9,656 nt of DNA, from contig CACYHJ010000065.1 in NCBI GenBank assembly GCA_902774165.1, positions 1-9,656 of the forward strand, given 5' to 3'. A program made the position numbers and the translations under genes. This document shows, one piece after another, positions 6,201-9,656 of this stretch (position 1 is the stretch's first letter; every line of letters begins with the position of its first letter). Source of the DNA: Oscillospiraceae bacterium (GTDB lineage Bacteria > Bacillota > Clostridia > Oscillospirales > Acutalibacteraceae). The notes under the pieces are model-generated. The model worked only from the letters and a program-made list of their open reading frames with translations, had not been told where the DNA came from and made no database searches.

Positions 6201-7954
6201 GCGTCGAAGCCGAAGGCGGCAGCAAAGGCCTGTTCGCAGGCGGCGACATCACGGTCAAGGATTCCTCCGTCGACGCGAAAGGAAACGACGCGCTCTGCGC
6301 GGACGGAAACGTGAATATTTCCAACGGCGGGGTGACCGCGGACGGCGTGAACGGCGCGGGGATTTTCGCGATGAACGGCAATATCACGATCACGGACGTT
6401 ACCCTCGTCACGGCAAAAGGAACGAACGCGGGCATCAAGACCGTCAACGGGAATATTGAAATCGGCAAGTCCTGCAACGTCTCCGCAGACGGCGGAGAAA
6501 ACAACGCGGTCTTCTTCGCAGGCACGTTCACCCTCGACGATACGGTGTATATTTCCGAACCGGCGGGCGCGAAGATCGACAGCGGCACGGTGATGAACGA
6601 AGACGGCACGACGTTCGCAGTCAAGGTGAAAATCGAGCCGAAGCCTCCCGTATACGTTGTTTCGTTTGACGCCAAGGGCGGCACCGAGGTCGAAGCGCAG
6701 GAGGTCTTTGAAGGCGCAAACGCGGTGAAGCCCGCGGATCCCACCAGAACGGGATTCAGCTTTGAGGGCTGGTATACAGACGAAGCATATACGACTGCAT
6801 ATGCATTCACCGAAACAGTCAACGCAGATATCACGGTATATGCGAAGTGGAAGGAAGAAACGCCTCCCGAGCCGCTGAAATTCAACGTGACCTTCAGCGT
6901 CGACGGCGGCAGCGAGGTCGCGCCGCAGATCGTGGAAGAAGGAAACAAGGCGGCGAAACCCGAAGACCCGACGAAGGAAGGCTATGATTTTGTCGGCTGG
7001 TATTCGGACGACACCTTCTCCTCAGGCTTCGATTTTGACGCGGTGATCACCGGCGATACGACGATCTACGCGAAATGGAGCAAGCACGAAGAAGCGACGC
7101 CCAATAAATATTCGGTCGTGTTCCACGTGGACGGCGGCAGCGAGGTTGCCTCGCAGATCGTCGAAGAGGGCGGCCTGATCGCCAAACCCGCGGATCCGAC
7201 CAGGGAAGGCTTCGTCTTCAAGGGCTGGTTCACCGACGATACCTTTGCGACAGGCTTTGACTTCACCGCGCCCGTAACGGCGGACGCAACCGTTTACGCA
7301 AAGTGGACGGCGAACGACGCGCCGGAAGCGCCGAAATACACGGTGACCTTCGTCACCAACGGCGGCTCTCCCCTGGAAGCCCAGGAAGTGGCGGAAGGCG
7401 ATCTTGCGGCGAAGCCCGCGAACCCCACCAAAGAAGGCTACACCTTCCGCGGCTGGTTCGAGGATGAAGCGCTCACGACCGAATATTCCTTCCTTACGGC
7501 GGTAACGGCGGATCTCACACTGTACGCGAAATGGGAAAAGGCGGAGCCTGCAACGGATCCCACCGACCCGACGGATCCTACCGATCCCACCGGCACCACC
7601 GAAACAACCGAGCCGACGGATCCCACCGGCACCACCGAAACAACCGATCCGACGGATCCCACCGGCACCACCGAAACAACCGATCCCTCCGAGCAAGGGA
7701 CGACGGAAACGCCTCAGCCGACCGGAAAAGAATACATTCTGGGCGACGTGGATAAAGACGGAAAAATCAAAGCCGGCGACGCAAGAGCGGCGCTGCGCGC
7801 TGCGGCAAGACTTGACGTGCTGGACGACGGACAGCTGCTGCTGGCCGACATGGACGGCGACGGGAAAGTCAAAGCCGGCGACGCGAGAGCGATTCTGAGA
7901 ATCGCCGCCCGCCTTGACCCCGCCCCCGAAAAGACGGTTGTGATCCCCGACTGA
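3224..7954 (+). CDS. Giant secreted modular protein: beta-helix modules, InlB B-repeats, dockerin
   Basis: The protein has 1576 residues. Residues 1-30 are a signal peptide (KSKRK, hydrophobic core, cleavage after ANA). Three modules follow, each opening with a Y/F-x-V/L-W/F-V-G header (W37, W399, F889) and a motif like YDPATHTLTLNNPTI. Each header leads into Gly/Asn/Ala-rich short repeats of the NGGVVTASG type that look like parallel beta-helix coils. They resemble secreted Clostridia carbohydrate-binding beta-helix proteins (Cthe_2159-like); this is inference. Residues 1144-1437 are four InlB/Listeria-Bacteroides B-repeats (GGxxV...PxxPTxxGYxFxGWYxD...YAKW). A T/D/P/E linker (about 1438-1500) precedes a dockerin-like pair: D1508-x-D1510-x-D1512-G...D1519 and D1542-x-D1544-x-D1546-G...D1553, both with KAGDAR. 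No catalytic domain, LPXTG motif or other anchor is visible. The likely role is glycan or surface binding, held by a cohesin encoded elsewhere. Confidence 0.88.
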   Translation: MKSKRKLISILLSLIMALGSFPMAMVTANALDYYDLWVGKWRADSVTKNDIMHDGGSAKYDPATHTLTLNNPTITSGTGGCMILAKGDLKIVGTISYTKSGDYGVKVTGGSLTLGDSSGDPSSFAFIGKTAAVYAEGDIKIENCALSVTSESGSGIESKTGSVKIDCKDKDVIATGSVYGIKAETEVDVLGGKVRAAASADDSIGMYAKNGEVYIDGEVSATGEKAGIWALSSFAAVNDAVVTAVCTREREKNTTDYGYGIYCGDNFGANGTLDVRGGHTAIYAKKNCTITGGSVSADKAWYGFGIAGDYSQDNADVRGRGQINGFGVAGKCDINSGTLFAEGPSDAAFHVNGAVTIDSALVINLPEGGTLDGSKIKNAEGYEAKTVQIGKPIEKYKVWVGSLQLTELNKNDPYGDGTVVYDASTHTLTLNDPTVLGAYKDSKIYIDGIDVVIQGKATLEGAEFGINSDSGSIELGGEFTLKGKHSGISSGGNLTVKEGTVVAEGEDYEGIYTFYDCVIDGDDVTATGGTCGIYSEDGNLTINGGVVTASGTEERAVYVNAGSFVIDHGATLNTDGNEHGIFALNGIALKDSHVDAKSKTDAAICSADGSVVVEACTLNAESEQGAAVDCADGDFVFNGTAVLKGKTDGVKARRVTVNDGRLEAYGADGAAINVGDSGMTMAAGEVIAEGANGILIADSDFYLGGGELSATATSEDAESYALCAANGKLSAINGTVKAKSNGSAVFANGKISLDMTNLSAQAQKGYALGSNNDAVFNGGTSALTSAENDAIHTKGNLLFDNAATVTAKGGKYGICAEKELYFNKANVDAEGATDAVMSEEGNLTIESSLYLTEPMHGKIDSEKKTVVTLHEEKAPSVKIRTDNMSFNVFVGSTEITMDNMDDVQGDAKISFDPVDNTLHFIDNVAIIGDHNGAKIYAKDVDLKIDGNEDILDDSTAYGVLVEGGSVTFDGFFKIKGGDAAVKAEKDIIILNGGVEAEGGSKGLFAGGDITVKDSSVDAKGNDALCADGNVNISNGGVTADGVNGAGIFAMNGNITITDVTLVTAKGTNAGIKTVNGNIEIGKSCNVSADGGENNAVFFAGTFTLDDTVYISEPAGAKIDSGTVMNEDGTTFAVKVKIEPKPPVYVVSFDAKGGTEVEAQEVFEGANAVKPADPTRTGFSFEGWYTDEAYTTAYAFTETVNADITVYAKWKEETPPEPLKFNVTFSVDGGSEVAPQIVEEGNKAAKPEDPTKEGYDFVGWYSDDTFSSGFDFDAVITGDTTIYAKWSKHEEATPNKYSVVFHVDGGSEVASQIVEEGGLIAKPADPTREGFVFKGWFTDDTFATGFDFTAPVTADATVYAKWTANDAPEAPKYTVTFVTNGGSPLEAQEVAEGDLAAKPANPTKEGYTFRGWFEDEALTTEYSFLTAVTADLTLYAKWEKAEPATDPTDPTDPTDPTGTTETTEPTDPTGTTETTDPTDPTGTTETTDPSEQGTTETPQPTGKEYILGDVDKDGKIKAGDARAALRAAARLDVLDDGQLLLADMDGDGKVKAGDARAILRIAARLDPAPEKTVVIPD
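6653..7534 (+). repeat. Four tandem InlB-type B-repeat units, 228-bp period
   Basis: Units start at 6653, 6881, 7109 and 7337. Each encodes 66 residues from Y/F-x-V-x-F to YAKW, and each is separated from the next by exactly 10 residues, so the period is 228 bp without any indel. The sequences have diverged, with conserved GG, KP-x-[DN]PT and GW[YF] positions. In other proteins B-repeats act as stalk or interaction domains on the cell surface. Confidence 0.85.
7586..7693 (+). repeat. Three 36-bp tandem repeats in the Thr/Pro/Asp linker
   Basis: The units 7586-7621, 7622-7657 and 7658-7693 encode PTGTTETTEPTD, PTGTTETTDPTD and PTGTTETTDPSE. They are nearly identical at the DNA level, with the third diverging at its end. 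A (DPT)n stretch precedes them. Such near-exact repeats can expand or contract by slippage or recombination; the Thr-rich product is typical of flexible, possibly O-glycosylated linkers beside dockerins. Confidence 0.85.
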
Positions 7955-7969
7955 TTCAGAAACACGCAC

Positions 7970-8004
7970 GCGGCCCGTATCCGGACGGATACGGGCCGCA
8001 TTTT
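7970..8004 (+). terminator. Intrinsic terminator of the giant gene
   Basis: A perfect 13-bp stem, GCGGCCCGTATCC (7970-7982) with its complement at 7987-7999, has a GGAC loop and is followed by A and TTTT (8001-8004). It starts 15 bases after the stop codon at 7954. It separates this gene from the next, which has its own promoter. Confidence 0.85.
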
Positions 8005-8026
8005 GGTAAATCTCACGGAAATCCTC

Positions 8027-8055
8027 TTGAATTTCCCCTCAAACGGCATTATAAT
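8027..8055 (+). promoter_or_regulatory. Sigma-70/SigA-type promoter of the membrane protein gene
   Basis: TTGAAT (8027-8032) and TATAAT (8050-8055) are separated by 17 bases. The start should fall near 8062, giving a leader of about 47 bases that contains a small hairpin (ATAAC 8074-8078 with GTTAT 8085-8089). Confidence 0.75.
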
Positions 8056-8108
8056 AATCATAACTGTAAAGAAATAACGGCGGAGTTATCGCAAAACGGA
8101 GACAAGCC

Positions 8109-9656
8109 ATGCAACGAATGAAACTTCCCGGAATCCATCTGAAAAAAAGAGACGCCGCCGCGGCAGCGTTGTTTTTTCTGCTGGCTTTTTTTCTGTTCTT
8201 CTCCGCCCGTTATGCCGAAGTGATCCATGACGAGCACTTTTATTACACGATCGCGCAGCGGTTTTTTCAGGGCGACCGTTTTCTCGTCGACGAATGGCAC
8301 GTCACCCAGTTCAGCGCGGTATTCCTGCTGCTGCCCTACAAGCTGTTCACGGCGGTCACCGGCGGGACGGCGGGGCTTGTGCTGTTTCTCCGGCACGTTT
8401 TTGTCTGCACGCAGCTGATCCTTTACTGGTTTTATTATCTCTGCCTTCGCAGCCGCACCCGGTTTGCCGCCGTTGCGGCGGCGCTGTTCTGCTCCGACTT
8501 TTTTGCGGGGATCGTCGCTCTGAATTATTATAACATGGCGCCGCAGGCGATTGCCGTCGCGGGGATGATCCTGTTCCTCGCGGACGGGAAGCTCCCCGCG
8601 CTCAAGATCGTTTTTGCCGGGATCGTCTTTTCCTGCGCCGTGGTCAACGTGCCGACCCTCGCCGTGCTTTACTTTTTGTACAGCGCGCTTGTTCTGATCC
8701 GGGCGTCGGGAAAAAAGAGACAGAAGGACCTTTTTTCCGCCGATTCTTTTGTCGTCAACGGCAGGGTCTGGGGCTGGCTGAGCGTCGGGATCCTTGCGAG
8801 CGCCGCCGTCTTTCTCCTCTTGCTCCTGTCCGGCGGCGTCGGCAATATTTTTGAGAATCTTCCGCAGCTGCTGACCGACAGCGACCACAGCCTGCGCTGG
8901 TACGGCAACGCGTCCAACCCGGAAAAGCTTTCGCTTTTACCGGAGAACTTCGGGCTGCCGGGCGCCGTGCTCCCCCCGGTCCTCGCCGCGGTCTGCGCGA
9001 TCTATATGAAATCAAAAAAGAAAAAGGCCTCCGTCCGCGCCGTGCTTCTGGCGGCTGCCTGCCTTGTGGTTCTCTATGCGGAAATCGCCGGGTTCTCCGA
9101 CAAAACGGACTCCTGGTTCCGCTGCAGCTCCTATCCGGCGGTCATGTTCTCGCTGACCTGCTGCCTGCTCTGCGAAACCAAAGACCGGCGCATGCGGGCC
9201 TTCTGGTTTGCCGCGGTGCTCTGCTCCCTCGCCGCGGATTACGTATCGGATCTGTCCCTGTTGTTCTTCGGCAGGATCGCCTATCTGCCCGGCGTTTTCT
9301 TCCTTGACGTCTTACTGAAGGAATTAAAAGAAGCCTTCGGAAAAGAAAAGACCGGTTCAGATAAAAAGGCCTTCCGTTCTGCCGCGGTTCTGCGGATCGC
9401 CGGAATCGCGCTTCTGCTGTGCGGGATTCTCACGGTACGCTCTGCGCATATATTCACGCAGACGGATTATTTCCTGTCCGGCAAGCTTCACGGCGCCGGC
9501 GTCACCGTCTCGGAGGGTCCGGACAAAGGAATTATAAAAATGCGCTCGCAGGACCGGCTCTACACCGAGACGAGGATCGACCTTGATCTGATCCGCCGCA
9601 CCTGCAGCGGCGCGTTTTACGTCGCGGGAAGAAGGCCCTACTGCTATCTTTATCTC
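8109..9656 (+). CDS. Polytopic membrane protein, GT-C glycosyltransferase-like (3' end missing)
   Basis: Translation from ATG 8109 stays open for 516 codons to the window edge, so the C-terminus is missing. GGAG (8098-8101) lies 7 bases before this ATG; another ATG at 8118 is less well placed. The protein has a short cationic N-terminus (residues 1-15), a first membrane helix at about 16-34, then a loop with H40-D41-E42-H-F-Y-Y and V60-D61-E62-W. Many further hydrophobic helices follow up to about 447, with charged K/R loops (for example GKKRQKD, KSKKKK). A soluble segment begins near residue 449. An acidic D-E in the first extracytoplasmic loop after helix 1 is typical of GT-C (GT39/PMT-like, polyprenyl-phosphate-sugar-using) enzymes. 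That points to a cell-envelope glycan role, but this is inference; an O-antigen-ligase-like or unassigned membrane protein remains possible. Confidence 0.65.
   Translation, partial: MQRMKLPGIHLKKRDAAAAALFFLLAFFLFFSARYAEVIHDEHFYYTIAQRFFQGDRFLVDEWHVTQFSAVFLLLPYKLFTAVTGGTAGLVLFLRHVFVCTQLILYWFYYLCLRSRTRFAAVAAALFCSDFFAGIVALNYYNMAPQAIAVAGMILFLADGKLPALKIVFAGIVFSCAVVNVPTLAVLYFLYSALVLIRASGKKRQKDLFSADSFVVNGRVWGWLSVGILASAAVFLLLLLSGGVGNIFENLPQLLTDSDHSLRWYGNASNPEKLSLLPENFGLPGAVLPPVLAAVCAIYMKSKKKKASVRAVLLAAACLVVLYAEIAGFSDKTDSWFRCSSYPAVMFSLTCCLLCETKDRRMRAFWFAAVLCSLAADYVSDLSLLFFGRIAYLPGVFFLDVLLKELKEAFGKEKTGSDKKAFRSAAVLRIAGIALLLCGILTVRSAHIFTQTDYFLSGKLHGAGVTVSEGPDKGIIKMRSQDRLYTETRIDLDLIRRTCSGAFYVAGRRPYCYLYL

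Noticed and set aside
7586..7693. 36-bp tandem repeats considered as CRISPR repeats
   Set aside because: They are directly adjacent without spacers and encode an in-frame Thr-rich linker.
8058..8888. A 276-codon minus-strand frame opposite the last gene
   Set aside because: The plus-strand frame encodes a clear multi-helix membrane protein with its own promoter and ribosome binding site; the minus frame is a low-complexity charged shadow.

Overview
The window looks like chromosomal DNA from a Gram-positive gut-type Clostridia bacterium, Oscillospiraceae/Ruminococcaceae-like. The reasons are GC-rich coding sequence between AT-rich promoters, strong AGGAGG-type ribosome binding sites, sigma-70/SigA-type promoters, and a large secreted protein with InlB-type B-repeats and a dockerin-like C-terminus. 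This placement is an inference from gene families; no rRNA or other taxonomic marker is present.

Layout. Positions 1-363 hold the 3' end of a GPH-type (MelB-like) sugar:cation symporter. It is followed by a perfect 20-bp inverted repeat and, on the same strand, a calcineurin-like metallophosphoesterase with a C-terminal hydrophobic segment (460-1587). A 441-bp non-coding gap (1588-2028) carries a MITE/REP-like pair of inverted 30-base arms and a strong hairpin. The hairpin lies just past the stop of a convergent minus-strand gene for an exported endonuclease/exonuclease/phosphatase-family protein (2029-2934). A divergent promoter region (2935-3223) serves that gene and, on the plus strand, a 1576-residue secreted surface protein (3224-7954). 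That protein combines a signal peptide, three beta-helix-like modules, four InlB B-repeats, a Thr/Pro/Asp linker and a duplicated dockerin. It ends at a clear intrinsic terminator, after which a separate promoter drives a polytopic membrane protein with GT-C-like features (8109 to the window end, 3'-incomplete).

How the genes relate. Apart from the symporter and metallophosphoesterase, which could be co-transcribed, each gene appears to have its own promoter or terminator, so this is not an obvious operon or single pathway. The shared theme is the cell envelope: transport, two hydrolases of the phosphoesterase type (one exported), a large secreted and probably glycan-binding protein, and a membrane glycosyltransferase-like protein. 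The most unusual points are a terminator-like hairpin in the leader of the giant gene and that gene's internal architecture: a conserved header and footer around a variable number of helix coils, then four B-repeats with an exact 228-bp period. I see no CRISPR array, tRNA, rRNA, phage or transposase gene.
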